A stretch of 64,000 nucleotides of DNA from Novosphingobium clariflavum (GCF_026420865.1 NZ_JAPCWC010000005.1:278702-342701), one strand, 5' to 3'; shown: positions 18,717 to 29,500, counted from the stretch's first letter. The notes: generated from the letters alone by a model not told the origin. Translations and numbers: made by a program.

Positions 18717-21700
18717 ATGCTGGGAATTGTCAAGACCGCGCTGCATCGCCCGCTGACGTTCATCGTCATGGCCATCCTGATCGCGCTGGGGGGGCTCATC
18801 GCCGCCTTCCGCACCCCGGTCGACATCTTCCCGGACATCAAGATCCCGGTCATCGCCGTCGCCTGGACGTACTCCGGCCTTTCGCCGCAGGACATGTCCG
18901 ACCGCATGGTGACGCCTTACGAGCGTATCCTCACCACCACGGTCAACGACATCGAGCACATCGAAAGCCAGTCCTTCCAGGGCATGGGCGTGGTGAAGAT
19001 CTACTTCCAGCCCGGCGTCGACATCCGCACCGCCACCGCGCAGGTCACCTCGGTGTCGCAGACGGTGCTCAAGCAGATGCCGCCGGGCGTGAACCCGCCG
19101 CTGATCCTGAACTATTCCGCCTCCACCGTGCCGATCCTCCAGCTTGCCCTGTCCGGCAAGGGCCTGTCGGAGCAGCAGCTGTTCGACATCGGCCAGAACC
19201 AGATCCGCACCGGCCTCGTCACCATTCCCGGCCTTGCCATGCCCTATCCCTCGGGCGGCAAGCAGCGCCAGGTGCAGGTCGACCTCAACCCTGATGCCCT
19301 GCAGGCCCGCGGCCTCTCGGCGCAGGACGTCGGCACCGCGATCGCCGCGCAGAACCAGATCAACCCGGCCGGTTTCGTCAAGATCGGCCCGGCGCAGTAC
19401 ACCGTGCGCCTGAACAACACCCCCGGCTCGATCGAGGCGCTGAACGACCTGCCGGTGAAGGTCGTCAACGGCGCGACGATCTACATGCGCGACGTCGCCT
19501 TCGTGCGCGACGGCAGCGCCCAGCAGCAGAACGTCGTCCACGTGCAGGGCAGCCGCTCGGTGCTGCTGACCGTGCTCAAGAACGGCGCCACCTCGACCCT
19601 GGCGGTGGTGGACGGCGTCAAGAACGCGCTGCCCAAGATCACCTCGACCCTGCCGGATTCGCTCAAGGTCCTGCCGGTGGGCGACCAGTCGCTGTTCGTG
19701 AAGGCCGCCGTTTCGGGCGTGATCCACGAAGGCGCGATGGCCGCCGCGCTCACCTCGATGATGATCCTGCTGTTCCTCGGTTCCTGGCGCTCGACCGTCA
19801 TCATCGCCGTCTCGATCCCGCTCGCCGTGCTCGCCGCCGTCGCCGCGCTCGCCGTTTTCGGGCAGACGATGAACGTGATGACGCTGGGCGGCCTCGCCCT
19901 CGCGGTCGGCATCCTGGTCGACGACGCGACGGTGACGATCGAGAACATCAACTGGCATCTGGAGCAGGGCAAGGGCGTGATGGAGGCGATCCTCGACGGC
20001 GCCGCCCAGATCGTCACCCCGGCGTTCGTCTCGCTGCTGTGCATCTGCATCGTCTTCGTGCCGATGTTCTTCCTGCCGGGCGTGGCGGGCTATCTGTTCG
20101 TGCCGATGGCGCTTTCGGTGGTCTTCGCGATGATCGCCTCGTTCATCCTGTCGCGCACGCTGGTGCCGACCATGGCGATGTATCTGCTCAAGCCCCACAC
20201 CCCGCACGGCGAGAACCACCACAACGCCGGCACGCCCGAATCGCGCAATCCCCTGGTGCGTTTCCAGCGCGGGTTCGAGACGCAGTTCGAGAAGATCCGC
20301 ACCGGCTACCTCGGCATGCTCGCCCGCGCGCTGCGATCGAAGAAGCCGTTCATGCTGGGCTTCCTCGCCGTGGTCGTGCTGTCCTTCGGGCTTATGCCGC
20401 TGCTTGGCAGCAACTTCTTCCCGGCCGTCGACTCGGGCCAGATCGCCATGCACGTGCGCGTGCCGGTCGGCACCCGGATCGACGAATCCGCCCGTAATTT
20501 CGAGCAGATCACTGCCGAGGTCCGCAAGATCATCCCGACCGCCGAAGTGAAGTCGATCACCGACAACATCGGCCTGCCGGTCAGCTCGATCAACACCGTC
20601 TACAACAACTCGGGCACCATCGGCCCGCAGGACGGCGACATGCTGATCACGCTGGAGGAAGGTCATGAGCCGACCGAAGGCTACGTGAACCAGCTGCGCC
20701 GCGAACTGCCGCGCCGCTTCCCCGGCACCCAGTTCGCCTTCCTGCCCGCCGACATCACCAGCCAGATCCTGAACTTCGGTTCGCCGTCGCCGATCGACGT
20801 GCAGATCTCCGGCAAGAACGCGGCGGCCTCGCGCGAGTTTGCGCACAAGCTGATGGTCAAGCTGGCCAAGGTGCCCGGCCTTGCGGACCTGCGCATCCAG
20901 CAGCCGCAGAACTCGCCGCAGATCGACGTCGACGTCGACCGCTCGCGCGTGGGCCAGTACGGGCTCACCGAGCGTGACGTGACCACCAGCCTCGGCAACT
21001 CGCTGGCGGGCACCTCGCAGACCGCGCCGGTGTTCTTCGTGAACCCCGACAACGGCGTGCAGTACCCGGTCGTCGCCCAGGCGCCCGACTATGCCATCGA
21101 TTCGATGAGCAAGCTGGCCAACCTGCCGGTTTCCGGTGCAGCCGCAGGCCGCCCGCAGCCGCTGGGCGCGCTGGCGACGCTCACTCGCTCGAGCACCGCG
21201 CCGATCGTCTCGCACTACAACATCGCCCCGGTCCTCGACATCTACGGCACCCCGCAGGGCCGCGACCTCGGCGCCGTGGCGGGCGAGGTGCAGACGGCGA
21301 TCGACTCGCTCAAGGCCGAAGTGCCCAAGGGCACCACGGTCACCATCCGCGGCCAGTACCAGACGATGAACACCGCCTTCTCCGGCCTCGGCTGGGGCCT
21401 GCTGGGCGCGGTCGTGCTGATCTACCTGCTGATCGTGGTCAACTTCCAGTCGTGGCTGGACCCGTTCATCATCATCACCGCGCTGCCCGCAGCCCTTGCC
21501 GGCATCGTCTGGATGCTGTTCGCGACGGGGACCACGCTTTCGGTCCCGGCGCTTACCGGCGCGATCATGTGCATGGGCGTGGCCACCGCCAACTCGATCC
21601 TGGTCGTCAGCTTCGCCCGCGAAAAGCTGGCCGAGCTGGGCGATCCGGTGAAGGCGGCGATGGAGGCGGGGCTCGTCCGCTTCCGCCCGGTGCTGATGAC

Positions 21701-21911
21701 CGCGCTGGCCATGATCATCGGTATGGGCCCGATGGCGCTCGGCCTCGGCGAAGGCGGCGAGCAGAACGCCCCGCTCGGCCGCGCCGTGATCGGCGGCCTC
21801 GTCTGCGCCACCATCGCCACGCTGTTCTTCGTTCCCACCGTCTTCGCTTTCTTCCATAGCCGCCGTCAGCACCATGACGCTCCTGCCGAAGCAGAGACCG
21901 CCCATGCTTGA
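18717..21911 (+). CDS. RND efflux permease
   Basis: A 1064-aa inner-membrane RND transporter of the HAE1/AcrB type that drives drugs or other compounds out by proton exchange. It has a membrane helix at the N-terminus, a large periplasmic loop (about 35-330), a six-helix block with the proton relay sequence LAVGILVDDATVTIEN, a second large loop and a second helix block ending near HSRRQHHD. ATG 18717 was chosen for its GGAG six bases upstream; an in-frame TTG at 18705 overlaps that site. The stop overlaps the next gene by 8 bases. The order permease, adaptor, outer-membrane factor is complete. The substrate is unknown and no local regulator is present. Confidence 0.95.
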   Translation: MLGIVKTALHRPLTFIVMAILIALGGLIAAFRTPVDIFPDIKIPVIAVAWTYSGLSPQDMSDRMVTPYERILTTTVNDIEHIESQSFQGMGVVKIYFQPGVDIRTATAQVTSVSQTVLKQMPPGVNPPLILNYSASTVPILQLALSGKGLSEQQLFDIGQNQIRTGLVTIPGLAMPYPSGGKQRQVQVDLNPDALQARGLSAQDVGTAIAAQNQINPAGFVKIGPAQYTVRLNNTPGSIEALNDLPVKVVNGATIYMRDVAFVRDGSAQQQNVVHVQGSRSVLLTVLKNGATSTLAVVDGVKNALPKITSTLPDSLKVLPVGDQSLFVKAAVSGVIHEGAMAAALTSMMILLFLGSWRSTVIIAVSIPLAVLAAVAALAVFGQTMNVMTLGGLALAVGILVDDATVTIENINWHLEQGKGVMEAILDGAAQIVTPAFVSLLCICIVFVPMFFLPGVAGYLFVPMALSVVFAMIASFILSRTLVPTMAMYLLKPHTPHGENHHNAGTPESRNPLVRFQRGFETQFEKIRTGYLGMLARALRSKKPFMLGFLAVVVLSFGLMPLLGSNFFPAVDSGQIAMHVRVPVGTRIDESARNFEQITAEVRKIIPTAEVKSITDNIGLPVSSINTVYNNSGTIGPQDGDMLITLEEGHEPTEGYVNQLRRELPRRFPGTQFAFLPADITSQILNFGSPSPIDVQISGKNAAASREFAHKLMVKLAKVPGLADLRIQQPQNSPQIDVDVDRSRVGQYGLTERDVTTSLGNSLAGTSQTAPVFFVNPDNGVQYPVVAQAPDYAIDSMSKLANLPVSGAAAGRPQPLGALATLTRSSTAPIVSHYNIAPVLDIYGTPQGRDLGAVAGEVQTAIDSLKAEVPKGTTVTIRGQYQTMNTAFSGLGWGLLGAVVLIYLLIVVNFQSWLDPFIIITALPAALAGIVWMLFATGTTLSVPALTGAIMCMGVATANSILVVSFAREKLAELGDPVKAAMEAGLVRFRPVLMTALAMIIGMGPMALGLGEGGEQNAPLGRAVIGGLVCATIATLFFVPTVFAFFHSRRQHHDAPAEAETAHA

Positions 21912-23127
21912 TCCCCAGATGCACCAGACTCCCGAGGCCCCCATGGACAACGATACTCCCACCGGTCCCAGCAGCCGCACCCTGAAGCGGGTTGGCATCG
22001 GCGCGGCCATCGTCGCCCTGGCCGTGGTCGGCGTGGGCACGGCCTCGCGGATGCACGCGACGAGCGAACTGAAGAGCGTGGCCGAAGATTCGGCGCTGCC
22101 CACCGTCGCGCTGGCCGTGCCGAAGACGGCGGCGGGCGAGGGCGGTCTGACCCTGCCCGGCACCGCGCAGGCGTGGAACAGCGCCGCGATCAACGCGCGC
22201 ACCAACGGCTATGTCAGCAAGTGGCTGGCCGACATCGGCGACCATGTGCGGGCAGGCCAGCCGCTCGCCATCCTCGACGCGCCGGAAATCGAGCAGCAGC
22301 TCGCGCAGGCCAAGGCCGATTACCAGACCGCGCTCGCCAACCAGCGCCTTGCCGCCACCACCGCCCGCCGCTGGAGCGCGATGCTGGCCAAGGACGCCGT
22401 CTCGCAGCAGGAAGTCGACGAGAAGGCGGGCGACCTTGCCGCCAAGACCGCGCTCGCCAATGCGGCGCTGGCCCAGGTGCGCGAGCTTCAGGCCCAGCAC
22501 GGCTTCACCCAGCTGTCGGCGCCCTTCGCGGGCGTCGTCACCAGCCGCTCGGCCCAGATCGGCGCGCTGGTGACCGCCGGCAACGCCGCCGCGCAGCCGC
22601 TGTTCACCGTGTCCGACGTGCACAGGATGCGCGTCTATGTCCGCGTGCCGCAGATCTATTCGGCGCTGGTCAACCCCGGCGTCACCGTCGCGCTCAGCCT
22701 GCCCGAATATCCCGGCCGCACCTTCCCCGGCACCGTCAGCCGCAGCGCCGGCGCGGTCGATGCCCAGTCGGGTGCGGTGCTGGTCGAAGTGCAGGCGGAC
22801 AACGGCGAGGGCGCGCTCAAGCCCGGCGCCTTCGTGCAGGCCCACTTCGATGTCGACGCCACCCTCAAGGGCGTGACCCTGCCAGGCAGCGCCGTGCTCT
22901 ACACCGACAAGGGCCCGAGCGTGGCGGTGCTGGGCGCGAACAACACGGTCACCGTCCGCCCGATCACCATTGCCCGCGACCAGGGCAAGTCGGTGATCGT
23001 CTCGGTCGGCGTCCAGCTGGGCGACCGCGTGGTCGATTCGCCGCCGGACTCGATCCGCACCGGCGACCGCGTGCAGGTGCAGAGCGCCGCCGATGCCGCT
23101 CCGGCAAAGGGTGCCACGCATGGTTGA
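21904..23127 (+). CDS. RND periplasmic adaptor (membrane fusion protein)
   Basis: A 407-aa adaptor linking the permease to the outer-membrane channel. It has an N-terminal membrane helix (about 25-45), a lipoyl-like half motif VSKWLADIGDHVRAGQPLAILD, an alpha hairpin (about 120-190), a beta-barrel and a membrane-proximal domain. ATG 21904 overlaps the end of the permease gene; the last 8 bases of this gene overlap the outer-membrane factor. These overlaps indicate one operon with coupled translation. Confidence 0.94.
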   Translation: MLDPQMHQTPEAPMDNDTPTGPSSRTLKRVGIGAAIVALAVVGVGTASRMHATSELKSVAEDSALPTVALAVPKTAAGEGGLTLPGTAQAWNSAAINARTNGYVSKWLADIGDHVRAGQPLAILDAPEIEQQLAQAKADYQTALANQRLAATTARRWSAMLAKDAVSQQEVDEKAGDLAAKTALANAALAQVRELQAQHGFTQLSAPFAGVVTSRSAQIGALVTAGNAAAQPLFTVSDVHRMRVYVRVPQIYSALVNPGVTVALSLPEYPGRTFPGTVSRSAGAVDAQSGAVLVEVQADNGEGALKPGAFVQAHFDVDATLKGVTLPGSAVLYTDKGPSVAVLGANNTVTVRPITIARDQGKSVIVSVGVQLGDRVVDSPPDSIRTGDRVQVQSAADAAPAKGATHG

Positions 23128-24547
23128 GCGGAGGGCTAGGCGCGCTGCCCTCACCGCGCTGGCGGTCGCGCTGCTGGGCGGCTGTTCGATGGCCCCCAAG
23201 TACACGCCGCCAGCAGCAAGCCTGCCCGCCGCGCCGGAGCAGTTCGCCGGGATGCAGGGCTGGGCGCCCGCCGCCCCGCAGGACGCCGCGCTGCGCGGTG
23301 CGTGGTGGACGATGTTCGGCGATCCGGTGCTGGACGACCTCGAAACCAGGGCCGAGGCCGCCAGCCCGACGCTGGCCGCCGCGCTCGCCCGCTACGACCA
23401 GGCCCGCGGCGCGGCCGGGGTGGCGACTTCCGAACTCTTCCCCGAGATCGGCGTCAACGGCTCCGCCGCGCGCAGCCGCGTTTCCGCCGGACGCCCGCTC
23501 TCCTCGGGTTCCTCGGCGACTTACGACAACTACATCGTCGGCGGCAGCCTGTCCTACGAACTCGACCTCTGGGGCCGGGTGCGCAACAGCGTGAAGGCGG
23601 GCAGGGCGGAAGCCGATGCCTCGGCAGGCGATCTTGCCTCGGCGCGCCTCAGCCTGCAGGCCGCGGTGGCCGATGCCTACTTGCGCCTGCGCGGCCTCGA
23701 CGCCCAGGCCCAGCTGCTCGACCGCTCGGTGGACGCCTTCCAGCGCGCCTACCAGCTGACCGAGACGCGCCACGAAGGCGGCATCTCCTCGGGCATCGAC
23801 GTCAACCGCGCCCGCACCGTCCTCGCCAATGCCCGCGCGCTGGTCGCCTCGATCGCCAACCAGCGCGCCCAGACCGAGCACGAACTGGCCGCGCTCACCG
23901 GCGCCATCGCCTCGGACTTCCACGTCGCCCCTGCAGCGCCCGCCTTCGACGTGCCGAGCCTGGCGGTGGATACCCCCTCCACGCTGCTCCAGCGCCGGCC
24001 CGACATCGCCGCCGCCGAACGCCGCGTCTATGCCGCCAACGCCCGCATCGGCGTGGCCCGCGCGGCCTGGTTCCCGACCATCGGCCTCGGCGGATCGGGC
24101 GGATGGCAGACCACCCACGGCAACCTCCTGAGCGCGCCGAATTCGATGTGGTCGCTCGGGCCCCTCTCGGCGCTGCTCACCGTGTTCGACGGCGGCGCCC
24201 GCCGCTCGCAAGTGAAGATCTCGCGCGGCGAATACGACGAGGCCGCCGCCGACTACCGCACCACCGTGCTCGGCGCCTTCCGCGAAGTGGAAGATTCGAT
24301 CGCGGCCATGCGCCAGCTCGAAACGCAGGGCAAAGCCCAGCAGGAAGCCGCCGCCGCCGCCCAGCGCACCAGCGAGATCGCCATGTCCCGCTACCGCGAC
24401 GGCGCCTCGGATTACCTCGACGTGGTGACCGCGCAGACCGACGCTCTGGACGCCCAGCGCTCGGCCATCGCCGTGGAGACCGAACGCATGCGTGCGGCGG
24501 TGGACTATGTGAAGGCTATTGGCGGGCCTTCGCAGCAGCAGGGGTAA
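23120..24547 (+). CDS. Outer-membrane efflux lipoprotein (NodT/OprM family)
   Basis: A 475-aa TolC-like channel. The N-terminal signal ends in the lipobox LLGGCS, so the protein is anchored by lipid in the outer membrane. The two repeated halves have the long helices of the family (TLAAALARYDQARG; ALLTVFDGGARRSQVK; YLDVVTAQTDALDAQ). ATG 23120 was chosen because it starts the signal peptide and overlaps the adaptor gene. It completes the tripartite pump. A GC-rich stem-loop lies just after the stop. Confidence 0.94.
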   Translation: MVERRARRAALTALAVALLGGCSMAPKYTPPAASLPAAPEQFAGMQGWAPAAPQDAALRGAWWTMFGDPVLDDLETRAEAASPTLAAALARYDQARGAAGVATSELFPEIGVNGSAARSRVSAGRPLSSGSSATYDNYIVGGSLSYELDLWGRVRNSVKAGRAEADASAGDLASARLSLQAAVADAYLRLRGLDAQAQLLDRSVDAFQRAYQLTETRHEGGISSGIDVNRARTVLANARALVASIANQRAQTEHELAALTGAIASDFHVAPAAPAFDVPSLAVDTPSTLLQRRPDIAAAERRVYAANARIGVARAAWFPTIGLGGSGGWQTTHGNLLSAPNSMWSLGPLSALLTVFDGGARRSQVKISRGEYDEAAADYRTTVLGAFREVEDSIAAMRQLETQGKAQQEAAAAAQRTSEIAMSRYRDGASDYLDVVTAQTDALDAQRSAIAVETERMRAAVDYVKAIGGPSQQQG

Positions 24548-24550
24548 GAA

Positions 24551-24597
24551 GGGATAAAGCAGGGGGGCATAGCCCCCCTGCACCCCCATTACCGTCG
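24551..24597. repeat. 3'-end GC-rich stem-loop element, copy 1
   Basis: GGGATAAA, then a perfect stem GCAGGGGGGC/GCCCCCCTGC with an ATA loop, then ACCCCCATTACCGTC. It begins 4 bases after the efflux operon. Copies occur at 24800-24843 (inverted) and 34622-34675. It may work as terminator and mRNA end protector. Confidence 0.75.
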
Positions 24598-24658
24598 AGG
24601 TAGCACCCAGCCTCTCCGTTGTGCGCCCATGGTGGCGTCGGGAGAATAGAGCAGTTTC

Positions 24659-24752
24659 TGATCCGATCGCATCGGATCAACTCCTCTAAGATTTTGGTTT
24701 TACGCGTTTTCCGAGTCATCAGGTGATTCCACCTGATTAGAAAACGCTCTAA
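24659..24752. repeat. Dispersed repeat of about 95 bases, copy 2
   Basis: It starts with the palindrome TGATCCGAT-CGC-ATCGGATCA (24659-24679), continues through CTCCTCTAAGATTTTGG and ends in TCAGGTG-ATTC-CACCTGA plus TTAGAAAACGCTCTA. The last part matches the palindrome at 15943-15985 with few changes. Confidence 0.75.
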
Positions 24753-24799
24753 TTGGCTGCGCCGCAAGGGGCGCATGCCGAATCTGCGCGCGCGATGCA

Positions 24800-24843
24800 G
24801 ACGCTAATGGGGGTGCAGGGGGTATTAACCCCCTGCTTTATCC
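24800..24843. repeat. 3'-end GC-rich stem-loop element, copy 2 (inverted)
   Basis: GACGCTAATGGGGGT precedes the stem GCAGGGGG/CCCCCTGC with a TATTAA loop, then TTTATCCC. It is the reverse complement of copy 1 with small changes and lies 16 bases past the fumC stop, on the fumC transcript side. Confidence 0.75.
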
Positions 24844-24859
24844 CTTGTTCTTCAACCCC

Positions 24860-26239
<1,380 letters not shown>

Positions 26240-26371
26240 GGCACGGGCTCCTCTGTCACCGCGCCCGCGCTGGCTTGCGGGAAAGGGCGCGAGGCTAGGT
26301 CGTCTATGCCAACCTAAGTATCGGAGCAGGCGGGTGCAATGTTCCCGTTGGCAAGGCAGGTTGCGGGGCGC

Positions 26372-26911
26372 TCACGCGGTCAGGAGCAGCAGCGCGCGCA
26401 GGGCAGGGTCGAGCAGCAGGTGGACCAGTCCGTGCCCGGCGAGGGCCGGGAGGAAGCCGTGGCGCCAGTAGAGCAGACCCCAGACGCAGCCGACCAGCCA
26501 GAAGCGCAAGGCGCCGTAGAGCGGGTAATGGGACACCGCCGTCCAGGCATTGAGCAGCTGCACTGCCGCGATGATCGGCAGCAGCACCCAGGACGGCAGC
26601 GGCCTGCGGGTGAAGGGCGCGCTGACGGCAGCGGCGAGCGCGGCCAGCGCGGTGGTCAGCAGGAGGCGGTACTGCACTTCCTCCAGCATCGATCCGGCGG
26701 CGGAAAACAGCATGCGCGGCAGCAGCGGCGCGGTGAACAGCGCGGCATACCCATCGGGCAGCGCGCGGCGGAACAGCACGCCGTCGAGCAGGAGCACGAA
26801 GGCGCTCACCCCCAGCACCGAGCAAAGCGTCGCCGCGAGCGCTGCCTTGCGCTCGCGGGCAAGCAGGTGGAGCCCGGTGCGCGCGAGGATCTGGCCGAGC
26901 GCGGATCGCAC
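26372..26911 (-). CDS. CPBP-family intramembrane protease-like protein
   Basis: A 179-aa protein with about five or six membrane helices. EEVQYRLLL matches motif 1 (EExxxR) of the CPBP/Abi family of glutamic-type intramembrane proteases, and HGLVHLLLD fits the later His-containing motif. Family members process membrane proteins; the substrate is unknown. The gene begins 11 bases after the cytochrome b561 stop, so the two are probably co-transcribed. Confidence 0.8.
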   Translation of the reverse strand: MRSALGQILARTGLHLLARERKAALAATLCSVLGVSAFVLLLDGVLFRRALPDGYAALFTAPLLPRMLFSAAGSMLEEVQYRLLLTTALAALAAAVSAPFTRRPLPSWVLLPIIAAVQLLNAWTAVSHYPLYGALRFWLVGCVWGLLYWRHGFLPALAGHGLVHLLLDPALRALLLLTA

Positions 26912-26922
26912 GTGAGAGGGGC

Positions 26923-27603
26923 TCAGGGCGTCGCCCCGCTCCAGATCGCCCAGCCGACCAGCCAGGCCGCCACCACGCAGGCGAAGAACCGCCAGGCCGG
27001 CGCGCGGACGAGGCCCCGGGTTCCGGCGGGAAGCGCGCGCTTGCCGGTGACCATCGGGGCGATCAGGTTGTCGCGCTTGACCACGCGGTAGAACAGCACC
27101 GCGCCGACATGGAGCACGACGAGCGCGAGGATGAGGTTGAAGCCCAGCCCGTGCAGCTGCGTCGCGCGGTCGGCGGTGGTGAACGAGACGAGATGGTTGA
27201 GCGGGCCGGTCACCCCGTCATCCTCGTCGCCTGCAAAGAGGCCGAAGGTGACCTGCAGGCTCAGCAGGCCGAGCAGGGCGATCACGCTCCACCCGCCGGC
27301 GGCATTGTGGCCGACATCGTGGCCGGCGGTGGGGGCCGCGCCGGTCCTGCCGCGCAGATGGTCCAGCACCGCGCGCGGGCCGCGCACGAAGGCAGCGAAG
27401 CGCGCGGTCGATCCGCCCACGAAGCCCCAGAGCACGCGGATCACCAGCAGCTGCAGCATCACCGTGCCGATCTGCATGTGCAGCGCCATCTTGCCGTTCT
27501 CGGCGGTCCACCACAGGGCCGGGATCAGCACCACGAAAGCCCAGTGGATGAAGCGGACGGGAAGATCCCAGAGCGGGGTGGGGACCCCGCCCGGGTTGCT
27601 CAC
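26923..27603 (-). CDS. Cytochrome b561-type membrane protein
   Basis: A 226-aa integral membrane di-heme cytochrome of the b561/hydrogenase b-subunit type. It has about four helices with haem-ligand histidines in the first (RFIHWAFV) and in later helices (LHVGAVLFYR; MALHMQIG). It transfers electrons between quinones and periplasmic carriers. It overlaps the cytochrome c' gene by 4 bases, so that cytochrome is its likely electron partner. Confidence 0.9.
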   Translation of the reverse strand: MSNPGGVPTPLWDLPVRFIHWAFVVLIPALWWTAENGKMALHMQIGTVMLQLLVIRVLWGFVGGSTARFAAFVRGPRAVLDHLRGRTGAAPTAGHDVGHNAAGGWSVIALLGLLSLQVTFGLFAGDEDDGVTGPLNHLVSFTTADRATQLHGLGFNLILALVVLHVGAVLFYRVVKRDNLIAPMVTGKRALPAGTRGLVRAPAWRFFACVVAAWLVGWAIWSGATP

Positions 27604-28133
27604 TTGTCCTTCTTTCGGAACTGCTCGTGGCAGCCCTTGCAGGCGCCGCCGATGTCGCCCATCGCCTTGGTGGTGGCGACGAGGTCCTTGGCGTCGGCGG
27701 CGGTCTTCAGTTCGTCGGCGGCGCTGGCGAGCTTGTCGGCGGCGGCCTTGAATTCGCCGGGCTTCTGCCAGACGGCGGGCAGGGCTTCGGTCTTGGGGGC
27801 AGCATCTGGGCCGGTGCCTTCGGGGAACAGGCCGAGGATCTTGCCGGCGTCGTCCTTGATCGAGGCGGCGGCGGCCGAGGCGGTGGCGAAGTCCGGCGGG
27901 GTGCTTTCGAGCGCGGCCTTGGCGACCTTGTTCGACTTGCCGATGTCCTTGAAGTTGGCCTTGCGCTGCTTGACGATGGCGGAGGCGTCGACGGCGGCAT
28001 CCGAGGCGCCGGCCGAACCGTCGGGCGCGGTCTGCGGGCCCTTGCAGGCGGACACGGCAAGGAGCGCGCCGATCGCGGCGGCCAGCATGAGTTTCGAGGG
28101 GGCGAGTTTAGAGGCCGTAAGGGTACGGGTCAT
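27600..28133 (-). CDS. Cytochrome c'-like lipoprotein
   Basis: A 177-aa exported cytochrome. The signal ends in a lipobox with Cys30 (LLAVSAC), so the protein is probably lipid-anchored. The haem-binding CKGCH lies at about 165-169, close to the C-terminus, as in the four-helix cytochrome c' family. It overlaps the cytochrome b561 gene by 4 bases, a pairing often seen, suggesting a small electron-transfer unit. Confidence 0.9.
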   Translation of the reverse strand: MTRTLTASKLAPSKLMLAAAIGALLAVSACKGPQTAPDGSAGASDAAVDASAIVKQRKANFKDIGKSNKVAKAALESTPPDFATASAAAASIKDDAGKILGLFPEGTGPDAAPKTEALPAVWQKPGEFKAAADKLASAADELKTAADAKDLVATTKAMGDIGGACKGCHEQFRKKDK

Positions 28134-28235
28134 GGCGCGGCAACTCCTGTCAGGCGGGACACTTATGCATCCCTTGAAGCCTTGATAACGCGGATTGTTG
28201 CGCTGCGAAGAGGGTATTCCGCAATCGCCGGGAAT

Positions 28236-29321
28236 TTATCCCGCGAAGACGGTCCCGTCCATCAGCTTGCGCGCGGTGCGAAGGAGGGCGGCGCTCACGA
28301 CGGCGCCGCCCTCGTCCACTTCGAGGACACAGGACATCTCGCCGGTCGGATGTTCGACCGACAGCGTCTTGCGGCGACCCTCGGGGCATATGGCGACTTC
28401 GGCGGCGGGCGAGCCATCGATCAGGCAGGCGGTCGCCACCGAGACCGCGCCCAGCACGCCGATGGTGGCGTGGGCGCGGTGGGGAATGAAACTGCGCACG
28501 GTCACCGCGCCGCCATGCCTGGGCGGGGCGACCAGCATCATCTTGGGGACCGACTTGTCCTTGACGTCGCCGAGGTTCATCCGCTCGCCCACGGCCAGGC
28601 GGATGGCCTCGATCCTGGCCTTCAGTTCGGTATTGGCGTCGAGGCTCTCGCGGTCCTCGTAGCCGGTGATGCCCAGGTCCTCTGCCTTCATCACCACGCA
28701 GGGCATGCCGTTGTCGATCAGCGTCACGCGCACGCCGTTCACGTCGTCGACGGCATTGCCGGTGGGCAGCAGCGCGCCGCAGGAGGAGCCGGCAGTGTCG
28801 CGGAATTCCAGCGGCACCGGGGCATGGCTGCCGGGCACGCCGTCGATGCGGGCATCGCCCCTGTAGGTCACGCTATGACCATCCGGGCCGCCCGGCGTCT
28901 GCACGGTGGCGACGGCGACCTGCCCGGTGTTCTCCATGAAGATGGCGACATCGGTTTCCTCGCCCTTCGCTTCGATCAGCCCGCGCTCGATGGCGAAGGG
29001 GCCGACACCGGCGAGGATGTTGCCGCAGTTCTGCTGGTCGCTGACGAGCGCCTGATCGACGAAGACCTGCAGGAACAGGTAATCGACATCGATGCCTTCG
29101 CGCGAGGATTTGGAAACGACCGCGACCTTGCTGGTCAGCGGATCGGCGCCGCCCATGCCGTCGATCTGGCGCGGATCGGGGGAGCCCATGATGGAAAGCA
29201 GGAAGGCATCGCGCTCGGCGGGATCGGCGGGGAGGTCGGACTTGAGGAAGTAGCCGCCCTTCGAAGTGCCGCCGCGCATCCACATGCAGGCAATGCCCTC
29301 GGTTTCGCGTGCTTCACTCAT
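28236..29321 (-). CDS. PrpF-family isomerase, probably 4-oxalomesaconate tautomerase
   Basis: A 361-aa protein of the PrpF fold (duplicated diaminopimelate-epimerase-like halves). The N-terminal CMWMRGGTSKG and the mid segment QQNCGNILAGVGPFAIE are hallmarks, the latter with the catalytic Cys. The family includes methylaconitate isomerase and the GalD/LigU 4-oxalomesaconate isomerases used in protocatechuate 4,5-cleavage by sphingomonads. Length and motifs fit GalD/LigU better than PrpF, but no other catabolic genes are adjacent, so the substrate is an inference. Confidence 0.8.
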   Translation of the reverse strand: MSEARETEGIACMWMRGGTSKGGYFLKSDLPADPAERDAFLLSIMGSPDPRQIDGMGGADPLTSKVAVVSKSSREGIDVDYLFLQVFVDQALVSDQQNCGNILAGVGPFAIERGLIEAKGEETDVAIFMENTGQVAVATVQTPGGPDGHSVTYRGDARIDGVPGSHAPVPLEFRDTAGSSCGALLPTGNAVDDVNGVRVTLIDNGMPCVVMKAEDLGITGYEDRESLDANTELKARIEAIRLAVGERMNLGDVKDKSVPKMMLVAPPRHGGAVTVRSFIPHRAHATIGVLGAVSVATACLIDGSPAAEVAICPEGRRKTLSVEHPTGEMSCVLEVDEGGAVVSAALLRTARKLMDGTVFAG

Positions 29322-29456
29322 GGCGCTCTCCCGGCAGTATCGAATCGAAGTGAGCGTACTTGCCTTTCCGGGGCCGGGCGAGGGAAGGCGGATGCGGCAA
29401 TTCGCGATTGGTTCTGGCTAAACATGAGGTGCGCGGTGGGGGCGCGACCTCCCCAC

Positions 29457-29500
29457 CCCGCTCAGGCTGAGCCTGTCGAAGCCCCCTGCGGTGTGGCGCG
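29457..29500. repeat. CTCAGGCTGAGC palindromic repeat, copy A
   Basis: It reads CCCCGCTCAGGCTGAGCC, then TGTCGAAGCCCCC and GCGGTGTGGCGC. The core is nearly palindromic and matches copies B, C and D in this window. Confidence 0.85.

Larger units (their letters stand above)
24548..24859. other. Gap between convergent efflux operon and fumC, filled with repeats
   Basis: 312 bases with no gene. It contains, in order, stem-loop copy 1 (24551-24597), a longer dispersed repeat (24659-24752) and inverted stem-loop copy 2 (24800-24843). Confidence 0.7.

Noticed and set aside
18573..22205. A 1210-codon minus-strand frame opposite the RND permease
   Set aside because: Its His/Arg/Asp-rich composition comes from reading a biased coding strand backwards; the sense frame is a clear RND transporter.
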